Source: Cryptomeria japonica (taxonomy: Eukaryota > Streptophyta > Pinopsida > Cupressales > Cupressaceae). From it: 64,000 bases of DNA. How positions within the stretch are numbered: the stretch's first letter is position 1; every line of letters begins with the position of its first letter. Made by a program: the position numbers and the translations under genes. Of this stretch, positions 35,814 through 47,779 are shown piece by piece. The stretch lies in NCBI RefSeq assembly GCF_030272615.1, contig NC_081407.1, forward strand, positions 96,827,897-96,891,896, read 5' to 3'. The notes below the pieces were generated by a model. The model saw only the letters and a program-made list of their open reading frames with translations, had not been told where the DNA came from and did no database searches.

Positions 35814-37125
35814 ATGGACTAATATGATGATATTTAGTAGATTCATATATCTTTTTATGTCTAAATTTTTACTTTACATCCATTTTGTTAGCGTTACAAA
35901 CTTTGAGATAAATGATTATTTTAGGATTCATATACACCTCAAATTGGGATAACATATAAAAGTGAATTATTTATTCCCAAGCTAATTTTCATTTATTTTT
36001 TTGCATGTTTTGAGAAAATGCCTTAAGCAATTTTAAATATTGACAAATGACACAATCTCATGAGAAGTGTAGCTCATTCCTATAGCCTTCACCTATTCTA
36101 ATGTATATACATATTCTCATACATATGAATGTGCCATATCCTTATCTACACACTTTAATATATAATCCACATTTATTGCATCCTCCATATTTGAAAATTT
36201 ATTCATTACATAGATTTTACCATGCAATATTCAAATTCAAATCTTGGCCAATTACAACCCATATTTCACTAATCATTGTGAATTGAATAAACACACATTT
36301 GATTGATTTATTACTATGCTCTTATTTATAGAAGTATTCAATTTGACATCCATTCATCATTCATAAGAATCATTTGAATATAATTCACAGTTAAGAAAGA
36401 TTCATTTTAGGAATACTTTAATTTGGGTACCTAATAAGAATCTAGATGTATATTCATCCTAGAGCATTTTTACAAAATTAGCTTTATATCCTAAATTATC
36501 CTCAAAATTGTAAAGCTAATCTTGTTGAGGGGTTGACCAAGGGGATCTTGTCCTTTACTTACTTAGTGGCAATCTAAAGGCATTTTTACATACCACTAGT
36601 CTTTAGAGTAAACTAGAGAGTAGTGAATCAAGCAAACCAAAAATAGATACGTGAACATTATCAATTTGTGTTAAAGACAAAATTAATGATATAATTGATA
36701 TTGTTTCAACAATATCAATTATAATCAAATTATCAAAAAATTCATGAAATTATTCATCTTCAAACTTAATAGTAAGTGCCCCTTATCTATTACATGTATT
36801 TTCTTAAATTTTCAAAATTATTCATACTCACAACTATCATTTATTGATCTAAAATAATTTATGTTTATATGTATATATTTTATTGAATTTATCAAAATTA
36901 AACTCTTGAAAAAAAAATATTTTGTTTACACACTCCTACAACAACCAAAAAAAATAAAAAATTAAGGAAAGGTTATTTTTCTTCCTCCAAATTAGATATA
37001 TTCGATTGTTTGTTTTTTCAAACAAACTAGTAGTTATACCTTGGACTGCAACTTACCCAAAGTTTTTTGGAGTAAGATGCTCTAATCAAATCAGCACAAT
37101 ACAAAATATCAATTAGTGGTCCAGC
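35814..37125. other. Intergenic, nothing recognised
   Basis: AT-rich spacer between the pseudogene and the intact gene. No coding, RNA or transposon signature is seen. Confidence 0.6.
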
Positions 37126-37389
37126 AATGTCGGATGAGTAAAGAATGACATGCCGTTGCTTTGGGAAAAAAACGAGGATGGTAAATCGTACATTGAGTAT
37201 ATTTTGCTTTTCACTGTTAAAAATCGCTTATCAATTTAAGAAAAGAATAAATAAATGTCGGATGAGTAAAGAATGACATGCCGTTGCTTTGGGAAAAAAA
37301 CGAGGACGGTAAATCCGAATCGTACATTGAGTATATTTTGCTTTTCACTGTTAAAAATCGCTTATCATTTTAAGAAAAGAATAAATAAA
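37126..37389. repeat. Tandem duplication of a 128-bp promoter segment
   Basis: Two near-identical copies, 37126-37253 and 37254-37389, both begin AATGTCGGATGAGTAAAGAA. The second has six extra bases (CCGAAT) and a few substitutions. They lie 430-690 bases upstream of the ATG of the membrane-protein gene. Confidence 0.93.
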
Positions 37390-37578
37390 TGTGAAGACCA
37401 ACTTTAACTAGACGAATTTTCGTTACTGTCTGCTTAACAAAGCGTAAATAAATTCGTGTTTTAAGTATATTAATTTATGAAATGTACTATATATTGACGA
37501 CAACGTAATGAGGTAACAACCAGATTAAATTTAATAGCCGTATAATGCCCCTCAAGCGTAAATATATTGTATATATTC

Positions 37579-37586
37579 TATAAAAA
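37579..37586 (+). promoter_or_regulatory. Putative TATA box of the membrane-protein gene
   Basis: TATAAAAA, about 235 bases upstream of the first ATG. This would give a 5' leader of roughly 200 bases. It is the best TATA match between the promoter duplication and the gene. Confidence 0.55.
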
Positions 37587-37817
37587 GAGGGATTCCTATA
37601 GATATTTACATACATATTTAATTTGTGCCTAAGAAATGAATTGGATTCCAAGTTAAAGAAACATGAAAAATGGTGAAAACATTAATGAGATTATTTCGTA
37701 AATCTGTTAGTATTTATATATATATATTGAATCATTTGAATGAGTACATCCTCATCTGCTGCATTTCTCTTTTAATTAAATCATTGTTTTGGGTTTTTTT
37801 TGTTTGAGAGTTTAGGA

Positions 37818-39821
37818 ATGTTAGGATTGCAAATGGATTATGATCTGGATGAGTGGAAGATGATTCTTGCAACATGTGCGCTCCTAATATTCATGATTTC
37901 AGACATTGCGCGGGACATAGTGAAGGATTACGGGAAAGTAAGTTGGTGGATCCCAGTCAATCTTTTTGTTTTAAATGCTCTTACTGTACAAATTCTAGTA
38001 AATGTTGATATTGAGAAAGGGAATGCTTTTAGCCCGTCCCATGAAAACTCCTTGGCAGTGTTAGTTGATAAAGAACTGAGAGTTGATGCTGCGAGACTCA
38101 CAACGTGTGTTTTTGTGGGATGTATTCTGCCTGGGATAGCAATGGCGGGCACCCAAGGAAAATGGAGCAACGTAGCCGCCTTGTTCGTAAGTTTGTCTTT
38201 TCACATCGCTTCAGAGATTTATGCATTGCAAAATGGTAAAAACTCCAAAGTTGAAAGGAAAGAGGCTCCGTGGTTCTTATCATCTGGTGTGCTTCTGTTA
38301 GTGGGAGCCTCTTCTCTCCTCCTCTTGTTAGGGGGAGTCATGTTGACTGCTAAGATGGGACGTCATATGGAGCCTGATTACATTTCTCAAGTACTCTCTA
38401 AAGACGGGGAAATTGAAGGGGATAAGTGGGAGACGTTAAGAAGAAAGGTGATTGACTCATGGCTTGCAGTTCGTGCATGGAAAACAGGCTACTTTGTTTG
38501 CAACTCAGCTTTTAGTCCAGGCGCTGGAACGATTGTCACAATTTGTGTTGCTGTGATGGGGTCTAAAGTGGCATGCCATTCATCTCTTCTTCATCATGAT
38601 ATTGGAGGAGGTAATCTGACATTTTATCTTCAGTGCGTTTTTATTTTAATGGGGTGGGTTCTCATGCTCTGCAGATGGTTTAAGGCAGCGCTTTATTGTG
38701 CAAATTCTCTCGACAAAGGGTTTTTCATCAACATAGCCATTTTCTCCCTACTGCCGGCAGTCATTGTAGTGAACCTCTTTAGCCCTGGGCTGGTATCTAC
38801 GCTGACATCCTTTCTAGTAAATCGGGAATTTAAATTGAGAAGTATTTTAATTTCAGTTTCGTGTGTTGTACCGCTCCTTCCTTTATGTGTCTTGATTTTA
38901 GCAATCTGTTTACTGTGGTTGTTCTGCTTCACCTGTTGGCATTTCTCGGCTCTCATATTTGGCAGCCAGTTTGTTCAACATCTTTGCAAACGTGACGAGA
39001 AGTCCGTTTTAGCAAACGATGAGTATTCGAAATACAGCTCAATGTTGCATGGCATGGATATGGGTGAAAAGAAACAAGACCTTTTCTGGATAGTAAATAA
39101 AAAACTATTTGATAGAATAAAAATTAGGATGGATGCAGGAAATAAAATGGGACAAAGATGCACAGGATTGTTTTCAATAATGGGAAATGCTGAGGTGGCT
39201 GAAAATCACCGTCTTCAGCTATGTGATCGTAACATGCATTCCTGGATGGGAGCACTATCGAGGATATTTAGTGCTATAGCTGATATTGAGATAAGTGTGG
39301 ATTTGAAGGATGCCTTGGCAGCTTACAGAGAGACACAGGATGTGGTGAGGTTTGTGGACTGTCCAGACGGCATAATTGTGGACCCCCTCAACATATTTGG
39401 CACAATGAATGTCAAAAGCTTCTTGGAAAGTATTGTTCTCCAAACTACAATGCACAAGTTGGAGAAAAAGTTCAAGCAGGGCTTGGGCACATCTCTTGGA
39501 GCAGAGTGGGAGAGATTAGAAAATTTGACTAGAGGCCTGAATGGATTGGGTCAAGAAATGTTCAACAGTCAATTGATCAGACCTGAGGAATGTACTTATT
39601 ACAATGTGGAGGAATTGGGTGAAATGCTACGCAAGTTGGTGGGCCATGTAATTGTTTCTTGTCTGTTAGAAGCTTCAGATGTGATAGTAAAATACACAAG
39701 GCAATGGGCACAAAATTTAGATGAAGGGAAGATTGAAAGAACAGTTGATCTTGCAGGAAAGGTGAGCGGACTCTTAGAAAAACTGGTTGAAGATGGACAC
39801 ATCCGTTTGGAAGAGAGTTGA
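37818..39821 (+). CDS. Multi-pass membrane protein of unknown function
   Basis: The only long intact frame that looks like a host gene: one exon, about 667 codons. I start it at the ATG at 37818 (MLGLQMDYDLDEWKM), because the upstream in-frame codon at 37800 is TTG. The ATG at 37833 is an alternative. Hydrophobic segments fall roughly at residues 15-32, 42-63, 95-112, 117-138, 152-178, 235-250, 266-286, 300-320 and a long double one at 340-383. About 285 soluble, mostly helical residues follow. No catalytic motif is recognised, and no signal peptide separate from the first membrane span. Plasma membrane or endomembrane location is inference. Just past the TGA another frame stays open for 32 codons, and the inverted copy has the stop at the same place. 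The family is not known to me. Confidence 0.8.
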   Translation: MLGLQMDYDLDEWKMILATCALLIFMISDIARDIVKDYGKVSWWIPVNLFVLNALTVQILVNVDIEKGNAFSPSHENSLAVLVDKELRVDAARLTTCVFVGCILPGIAMAGTQGKWSNVAALFVSLSFHIASEIYALQNGKNSKVERKEAPWFLSSGVLLLVGASSLLLLLGGVMLTAKMGRHMEPDYISQVLSKDGEIEGDKWETLRRKVIDSWLAVRAWKTGYFVCNSAFSPGAGTIVTICVAVMGSKVACHSSLLHHDIGGGNLTFYLQCVFILMGWVLMLCRWFKAALYCANSLDKGFFINIAIFSLLPAVIVVNLFSPGLVSTLTSFLVNREFKLRSILISVSCVVPLLPLCVLILAICLLWLFCFTCWHFSALIFGSQFVQHLCKRDEKSVLANDEYSKYSSMLHGMDMGEKKQDLFWIVNKKLFDRIKIRMDAGNKMGQRCTGLFSIMGNAEVAENHRLQLCDRNMHSWMGALSRIFSAIADIEISVDLKDALAAYRETQDVVRFVDCPDGIIVDPLNIFGTMNVKSFLESIVLQTTMHKLEKKFKQGLGTSLGAEWERLENLTRGLNGLGQEMFNSQLIRPEECTYYNVEELGEMLRKLVGHVIVSCLLEASDVIVKYTRQWAQNLDEGKIERTVDLAGKVSGLLEKLVEDGHIRLEES

Positions 39822-41190
39822 CGAATCCCAAGTGACAGCAGAGCCAAAAACATCGGAGGCTGATGATATGGAGGCTGATGCTCATCTTGAAAGTCTGTAT
39901 ACAGTATAGGTATTGTAGTGGTGTCCTTGAGTCTCCAGTATGTTGTCAATAAGTTGTTGTTAACTGTCTAATTGATTAGTCTTAGCAACCTTATAACTGG
40001 GAGTTTTGTAAAATCTGAAAATTCCTGGCTTTCTGGATGTTTCTACATTTTGGGCATTTCTACGATTATTTTTCTTCATTCTTTTAGATAGCTCTGGAAC
40101 ACCCCAGATATTTAAAGATTCTCAGAAAAACATGTTTCTAGACAAAAGGCCATGCATGTCATATGCTTGTAAATTGGCCTGTATTGTAAAGGTTATTGCT
40201 AAATATGCTCTCTGTTGGATAATTGTGATCGATCTGTTCAAAAGAGAATAAAGGCGTTTACCAGTCCAAGAGAGGTGAGTTTTCCAACATAGAGGTTTAT
40301 AGTCTCTTCCAACAAAGAGAGTAATATTCCTTATTACTTTAAACTTGCAATCTCTATAAGCCTTGTTTGACCAACATTTTGCTTTGGGCGAAGATTGTAC
40401 ACTCAAGTGTAAGATTAAAACTCAAAGGGATTATTAATTTTTTTTGTTTTGTTTTTCAATGACAAATATCATGGACTCATATCTAATTAAATCAAATAAT
40501 ATAAATAATGTTTGTTAGAAGTTGTAAATTTTTGGACGATCTTAAATGATATTGAGGATAAATTTATTATACTTCAAGCTGTCATTAAATATTGAGAGAA
40601 ATAGACTTATAAATCTTAAAGCTTTGTACAGAACTACAAACACAAATAATAATTTGTGTCTAAAGAGAAAATTACCTTCAATCAAAATTAAATTTAAAAT
40701 AACAAGCACAAAATACATATTATATTTCTAATATTTATTCATTTATATAAAAAAAAATATTTTATTAAAAAAATCAATGCAAATAATTTTTTACTAATAA
40801 TTATTCGATTAATTTCTATAAACATGTAGGTTTTAATAATTGATTAAGTAAAAATATAAAATGATTTAACATTAGATAAATGATTCTTAGATGCAACATT
40901 CAAGAAATGGTTTGATATTACACTTTATAGAAAAGCTAATATTTAAAATTAGCATTGAAATCAAATTTCGAATAATAAAATGATCGATTGTAAACTAATA
41001 TTTTTAATTAGTATAAAAAATGAAATTTGAACAATTTAACAACTTGATCTTAAATAATATTTTAGATTATCATAAAAACAAGTAAAAAATGCTTTTTTTT
41101 TTAAACCAATTTTAAGTGTTAAATTGTGCTATTTTGAAAATGCTTATTACAACAAAATATTCAAAAATAAAACAAAGAAATAAAATTAAA
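39822..41190 (+). repeat. Inverted-duplication right arm (gene 3' flank)
   Basis: Uninterrupted counterpart of the left-arm pieces 35039-35418, 10551-11578 and 7790-8039. It preserves the pre-insertion sequences for the LINE (near 40977) and for the small LTR element (near 40035). The minus-strand frame at 40122-40406 is not a recognised protein. Confidence 0.85.
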
Positions 41191-41475
41191 ATCAAAAAGC
41201 ATAAAATACATATTATATTTTGAAAAAAATTATTAATTTATAAAAAAAAAAATTTAATGTACATAATTTATGATTAATAATTTTTATATTAATATTTATC
41301 AAGGCATAATCTTTAATTATTGATTAAGTACAAAATATAAAATGATTTAAGATGGCATTTTTATAGATAGATGGTTCTTAGATACAATATTCAAGAAATG
41401 ATTTATCATTTCATCTTCATAGAAAAGTTAATATTCAAAATTAACATTGAAAACAAACTTTGAACAATAACCATT
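40825..41475. repeat. Direct repeat within the right arm
   Basis: About 160 bases starting 'ttttaataattgattaagta' at 40830 recur diverged near 41310 ('tctttaattattgattaagta'). Both continue through AAATGATT, a 'gattcttagat'-like run, 'attcaagaaatg' and 'gaaaagttaatatt'. Confidence 0.65.
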
Positions 41476-42351
41476 ATAGAATGTAAAATACAATATTCAA
41501 GAAATGGTTTAACATGACATCTTTAATCTCCATCAAAGCAAGCACTAAAATATGGTTTTATCTCATTACCTTCTAACTTTTGTCGTTGCAATCCCTATAA
41601 TCTCATTCTCCATGTCTTTCCAAAAGACATTCCTTGGCTTCACGTTCATTAATTTCTTCATATTTGTCCTCTTCCTCTTCCTCAATGTCATATGCATGAC
41701 ACTCTATTGCATCTTCTTTATTTCTTGCATTCAAAACATTATTAGAAAACTAAGAAAAATCACCTTCAACTCTTCTCTTTATTTATTTTCTCCTCTCAAT
41801 CTCTTCTTTCATTTATTTTACATGTTGCTTCATTTTTTCATTTCAACTCTCATATATTCTTGTTCTCTTTCTCTGATTTTCCAAAGTCTTTTTTATGATT
41901 TCCTCAAGTCTAGGAATTGTCAAAATCCAACCAATAATAAAAGTTACTTTACCCTTTCTCTTTTCCATATTCAAGACTTCACAATGCCTCTACAACACAA
42001 ATTTTTAAAACCCTCAAGTTCTACACATGTAAATCATCTCACATTTGGCGATCTATTTACAAAACCTTCTTACAACATTCACAAAGAATATTATGAAATG
42101 CCTCGTTTGATGATCTATTTACAACCATAGTAACCTCACCTCCTCAAACCCTTTGAATAGTTCTTCTTGTAGGTTGTGTATACACATGCAATGAATATCT
42201 CACCAATCCAACAATAAGTCCTAGTTCAAACTTCCTCAGATCAACGCTTCCGCCTGCACACTTTGATACCACTAATAAAAAGGCGTACTCTCCCTTCAAA
42301 TATAAATTGAAATAAAATACCCAACCCACAAGAAAATCCAATTTGGAATAT

Positions 42352-42355
<4 letters not shown>
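41476..42355. other. AT/TC-rich intergenic stretch
   Basis: It contains an open frame at 41552-42130 (192 codons) that is mostly Phe, Leu, Ile and Ser. It follows the T/C-rich base composition and lacks recognisable motifs, so I do not call it a gene. At about 42262-42275 the minus strand has TGGTATCAAAG, like an LTR-element primer site, but no LTR could be defined. Confidence 0.5.
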
Positions 42356-42436
<81 letters not shown>

Positions 42437-42716
42437 CATGTACATGTACATGTCCATGTGCGTGTGCGTGTGCGTGTGCGTGTGCGTGTGCGTGTGCGTG
42501 TGCGTGTGCGTGTGCGTGTGCGTGTGCGTGTGCGTGTGCGTGTACGTGTACATGTACGTGTACGTGTATGTGTGTATGTGTATGTGTATGTGTATACAAT
42601 ACAAATACACATATACACATACACATACACATATACATATACACATACACATATACATATACATATGCATATGCATATGCATATACATATGCATATGCAT
42701 ATGCATATACATATGC

Positions 42717-42765
<49 letters not shown>

Positions 42766-42831
42766 CATATGTATATATATATATATATGTATATATATGT
42801 ATATATATGTATATATATGTATATATATGTA

Positions 42832-42865
<34 letters not shown>

Positions 42866-42935
42866 CATACATATGTATACATATATATATATATATATAC
42901 ATATGTATACATATATATATATATATATATACATA

Positions 42936-42974
<39 letters not shown>
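42356..42974. repeat. Compound microsatellite, about 620 bp
   Basis: Consecutive blocks are (TA)n, CATGTA repeats, about fourteen GTGTGC hexamers (about 42455-42541), CACATA and CATATG repeats, (TG)n, then (TA)n with ATATGT interruptions. Nearly the whole tract alternates purine and pyrimidine; breaks are seen near 42451 and 42597-42607. All long frames through it are artefacts. Confidence 0.95.
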
Positions 42975-44744
42975 TGATTGATTGAAAACAAATATAAGTT
43001 TGATTACAATATCCCAACCTATTGGCTTCACATTCAATACATGCAAATCTAATTACAATCTCTCTCAACTTACAAGAAGAAACTACCATAGCAAAATACT
43101 CTCCAAATCTGACTTATCTTGTGTTCCCTTCTTCACCTTCAAACCCTCCCAAAATTCTCCATCTAGAACTGAAAGAATGAGAGTTGTAGTTGCTAAACTC
43201 AACATGAGTTACATTGAACTGTGATTCGGTAACCCCCAAAAGGCTACAAGAGGAAATAATATTCTCCATTTAAAATTTGTATTTAATGTTTCTAGATGCC
43301 TTGTCAACTCCACCTCGTAACATGTCAAGGAAAATAGTCCATTATGCCATCAACTCCACTCATCAACACCCAAAAATACAAACAAACAAATAACTCGTTC
43401 TTGGGCATCCATTTGAACAACTATCTTTTACGAGTGAATTAGTGAGCTATCACAAGTTGTATCTCCAAGAATCTACACCCCTAAAGGCAATTTTAAGCAT
43501 TTGACTTTGAAAAGGCCTCCTAAATAATCTCAAAATAACATAAGGTTGAAACATGAGAAGGTGACCAAATTATTTAATAAAATCATTGGCCCATCATTAC
43601 AAAATTATTTAGAAAGGAAATTAGAACTAAACTATTACAAAAAATAAAATAAAATAATTCTAGGTGATGCAAGATAGCTCCCACAACCTAGGACACTCGT
43701 GCATCACCTTGTACAATTCAAAATGCTTTTGTCACAATTGAAAGAATGTGGTTGTTGAAAAAACCCAAATGCTAAGAGGGGCAAGTGAATCAACATAAAC
43801 TAAAACTTAACCATTCATTAAATTTTAAACCATTAAATCATATGTACAGAAGTAAAGAATAAAAACACAACATGCACCACATAAAAACACCAAGTTTTAT
43901 ATCAAGAAAACCCAAAGAGGGAAAAACCACAATGAGTATCAACTCACAATATATGTATAGCATCCTAGTACAGACTTACAATTTTGTCCTCACTTTGGTG
44001 TTTTGGCTTATGATGCCTAATTGGAGAGTTGATTCTACTCACACCTCATTCCAATCTTACAGTTTCATCATCTGTCCAATTCCCTACCCATTATGGAGTC
44101 CTAATTTACAAGACCAGTGCGTTGTATGCCCCAATCCTCTTAATCAATTCCTAAATTGGCACTTCCCAATGGTCATCTCAAATTAGTGGGAAATTTGATC
44201 CTGTATTGGCCTATTTCAAAAGTTCAATTTGTTTTTCAAGTAGACAAGTATAAAAGGAGGTCTACCCCTCTCATTTGAAACCTAAAAGCTTCTATGATCT
44301 CAATTAAACTTTGGAAACATTCAATTCAAGTCAGCCATCAGTCATTCATCAAGCATTAGAGCAACAATGAAGCCAAGTTCAAGTATTGAAGATGTCGACC
44401 GTGATCAATGTTTTACGAAGGAACTCTATATGAAACCCTAAAACCTTTGTGAATGTCAAAAAAATATTTTTCAAGGTATAGATTGTTGTTTCAAGCATTT
44501 TTAGCCTTTCCCTCAAAAGAAAAGTATTTCTTTACAATCTTTCATTACATTTATCAATTCTATTTCTTGGTTAATTTCAAAACTAGGGTTTGACCTAAGG
44601 CAATTCCCTATTCCCAACATCTTTCCCTTTCTTTCTTTGTGCAGGAAATACGTGTGGGAGTTGTACTTAGGGAATTTGATAGTGTCAACAAGGACGAACA
44701 GGTTCATCTTTTGATATTGAAAAATTCAGAGGACCGGGGTGGAT
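42975..44744. other. Unassigned repeat-like sequence upstream of the tandem retroelement
   Basis: No gene. TATAAAAGGAGG at 44249 looks like an LTR promoter, and the sequence to 44744 could be the remainder of an LTR cut by the element at 44745. No paired end was found. Confidence 0.45.
44249..44255 (+). promoter_or_regulatory. Possible TATA box in an LTR remnant
   Basis: TATAAAA followed by GGAGG, in a stretch otherwise without genes. Only the motif supports it. Confidence 0.35.
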
Positions 44745-45939
44745 TGGTTGGCATTTGACTGAACCGGTAAAGGATTGATTGGTGAATGTGATGAAGAGAT
44801 TGAGATTCATGTTTGATGACTAAGTATTGTGTTTTCATTGATGGAAACAATGTTTTTGTAGTCATCTAAGTCTTGGAAGCCAACTGGTAAGGTAAACCGG
44901 TACAGAAGACAGTTTACCAATGAACCGATAAACAGGAACAGAGTTGCATTCATGCAACCGGTACAGGTGATTGATAAAGATTTGGATGATGTGGTTTTAA
45001 AGAAATGATGGAGGTATTTAATTGGAGCTATGTTCATGACCGCATTGGAAGATTCAACTGGACAAGCGAGATTTGATACATGTACAGAGCAGGCATTCTG
45101 ATGAACAATTAACTGGTAGTGAAACAATCACTTAGATCGATAAAATAACATAATTTTTTGTCTTATTTTTAGTTTGTTATGTCAATGGCCGACATAAGCT
45201 CGACGTGCAATGTTAGTTTGTCTAGATTCATTTAACCTAGGAAATTATTCCAAGGTTGTTAGCCAACTAAGTTGATGTCTATAAAAATGTGATGAGTTAT
45301 GAAATAGACATGTGTATGTTGATGAGATCGAAGGTGAATAAGGTGAAGTTGATTATGCGGTGATTAGTGAAGCTCTGTATTGATGTGTTGTTGAAGTTTT
45401 GAGGATCTGAAGTGGATCTTATCAGACACTGAGGTGTTATATGAAGATCATTTGAATTGTTCTTATCATAATAATTACAACAAAAAAATACCTTAATCGG
45501 GTAGGTCCTAACAGGCCTTAATTTGTAAATCCCCTAACAGAGTAGCTCTATATCAAAGTGTTAAATCCTCTTGCGATGTTGATCCTAACAGGTCAAAGCT
45601 CCTAGCAGGGCTCATCATATTAAATCACTTGATCGGGTGACTCCTAACCGGGTCTGCTCCTAACATGGCATATTTGTAAGACCTTAACCATTCAAGATTT
45701 CTAATTATGCAGATAGTAAATCTTGTGGGTAATAACTCCCACGGTGGTTTTTTCATTTTGGGTTTCCACGTATAAATCTCTTATGTTATGTGGAAGTTGT
45801 TTTATTGGGCATTACCTTATGTGGTGATATTCCTCTTATGCTTGTTAAGTTTTAAATTGTTTAAGTTTGTGATCGAATTCAATTTTTTTTTTGCTTGTAC
45901 TGATTCACCCCCTCCTCTCAGTGCCTTATAAGTTTATCA
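44745..45939 (+). repeat. First LTR of the tandem element
   Basis: Starts TGGTTGGCATTTGACTGAAC (one extra G against 53334) and ends AAGTTTATCA just before the primer site. It contains many ACCGGT-like words and repeated 'cctaacaggg/taaccgggt' phrases. Confidence 0.88.
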
Positions 45940-45954
45940 ATTGGTATCAGAACC
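45940..45954 (+). other. Primer binding site, first unit
   Basis: ATTGGTATCAGAACC, initiator-Met tRNA type with one difference from the usual GAGC. Confidence 0.82.
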
Positions 45955-46009
45955 AAACTTCTTTGAGGATTAATCGCTTGAGAAGGATTCCTAAGGCAGG
46001 CATGGGGAT

Positions 46010-47170
46010 ATGAGTTATAGAGAAATGTTTAATAAACTTGCAGAAACTGAGGAAGACCTTGAAACATTAAGAGGCAAGTATAAAGCTTCACTTGCTAAGA
46101 GAAGAGAGCTAACCAAACAACTGTTGGAGGTTTTTGAGAGCAGTTCTTCTGATGAAGAAAACATAGGTGCATTGGTTGATGAAGTGGAGAAACTGAATGA
46201 TGAGAAGGATAACTTGAGGAGAGAGACAGAAGCCCTAACTATCCAGATGAGTCAAGAACTTAAAGCAAGGAGGGAAATAGAAGACAAGATCAAAGAGAAA
46301 GAACATGAGATCTTTAAGATAAATCAGGAAAATGGCACTCTATATGCACATTGACATGAGGAGAAAGAATAAAACGAAGAAATAAAGGCAGATCTTGATA
46401 TGGCAATCTCTCTTAGAGAGACTCTTATGAAAAGGAATGAAGACCTTACACAAGAACTTGCTAATGCTAATGAGAAGATTGCAAAGTTTAACAAAAGTTC
46501 TACCATGCTTGATGAACAGATCCAATCACAAAGGATGAATGGTGACACAATTGAACTGGGTTACAATACATCTGAGAAAGGTGAGTCTTTTGGTACTAAG
46601 GACAACATGAATGAAGGTAAACCAACACCTAAGATTCAGAAACCCACTGGTAAGAAATCATATAAGCCTGTTTGTTTCAATTGTCACAAGCTAGGACATA
46701 CTACCAATGTTTGTAGAAGAAGATCAAATGTTAATAATGTTTATAGACCTAATATATATCAAGGATATAAGCCTAGAACCTTCAATGGTTATTGTTACAC
46801 TTGCAACATGCATGGTTATAGAGTTGTTTCAAGAGTGTGGGTATGGAGCAAATATTCTAACACCTCACATGAGTCAGAGGTCTGGTGGCGGTTGGCAAAG
46901 AACCTTTAATGACCAGAGAAGTCCTAACTAGCAGAGACCCTTGCTAACTGGTCTAGCCCCTATGAGATGGAAAAGAGGATGAATGTGGTCTTCTCAATCT
47001 ATCATAACTATGGTCATGTAGCTATGAACTACAGAAGAAGGACTGGTAGAGGCAATGCTAGACCTTGGAGAGCATCTAGTATGGCTTGTTATCATTATAA
47101 TAAACCAAGACATATTGCAAAGTTTTGCAAAGCTAAGGTGTACCAACTGGTGAATCAATTTGTTAACTGA
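46010..47170 (+). pseudogene. Gag-like protein, first unit: coiled coil plus zinc knuckles
   Basis: Starts MSYREMFNKLAETEEDLETL. Residues 1-180 are a long Glu/Lys/Leu coiled coil. An in-frame TGA at 46352-46354 (after TLYAH) and a TAA near 46368 interrupt it. It reopens to a knuckle CFNCHKLGHTTNVC (about 46674), a CYTCNMHGYR piece, a frameshift, and two decayed knuckles (VFSIYHNYGHVAMNY and CYHYNKPRHIAKFC) in 46967-47170. The second unit keeps these better. Gag would bind element RNA. A Gag with four knuckle-like motifs is unusual. Confidence 0.8.
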
Positions 47171-47779
47171 AAAGAGAAGATGAAAGTTGATGTGGAGGGG
47201 ACCAGAGCTTAAATGAATGGAATCTGCAAAAAGAAGGATGATGAGGAAACTGAAGACAAACCATTTGAAGATCCTATTTCTTCACCTAGTGTGGAGAACC
47301 CTTCACTGGCAAACTAAGTTGTTAAAAAGCTTAGGGTGAGCTTAATGTTAGATCTATTTCTGAACCCCCTGAAGGACCATAAGGTATGTTAATTTTGCAT
47401 ACTTTGATGTATTATGATATTTAGAAGTGATTTTATGATCAAACCGGTAGGTTTGATGTGTTATGAGAACCGGTAGTATGTTGGAAGATATTTTAGGATT
47501 TTATCGATAATGACATTTAATACGGTAGATAATGAGCTAATAAAAGGAAAATTTTGAATGTTATTTGTCATATTGCATTCTTGTGAGCACTCAAAGAGAT
47601 AATAGAACAGAGCAGAGTTTGTGTTTGCAGCATTGACAGAGATTTGAAGTGATCTGGTGTGATTTGCGATCGATAATCAGTGAGAAATCTTTGTCAGTGT
47701 TTGGCACCCTAGTGCAGAAGTGGTAAAAGGTATTTATCCTGAAATCTTGTTATCTTGTTATCTTTATAAATCATTGAAA
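47171..47779 (+). other. Spacer between Gag and the second ORF, first unit
   Basis: Non-coding. It has a splice-donor-like AAGGTATGTTAA near 47391 and several CCGGTA words. Its counterpart in the second unit is 55760-56326. No polymerase remnants are seen. Confidence 0.55.

Noticed and set aside
37800-37817. Start of the membrane-protein gene at 37800
   Set aside because: The codon there is TTG. In a plant nuclear gene the first in-frame ATG at 37818 is the better start.
40122-40406. 94-codon frame downstream of the membrane-protein gene, with a diverged match on the left arm
   Set aside because: Both copies come from the inverted duplication, so the similarity does not show coding. No family is recognised.
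41552-42130. 192-codon hydrophobic frame
   Set aside because: Its Phe/Leu/Ile/Ser content follows the T/C-rich strand. It has no motifs and no homologous frame elsewhere.
42144-43089. Open frames up to 300 codons on both strands made of Ile/Tyr, Thr/His, Ala/Cys and Val/Cys alternations
   Set aside because: They are translations of the compound microsatellite in several frames, not genes.
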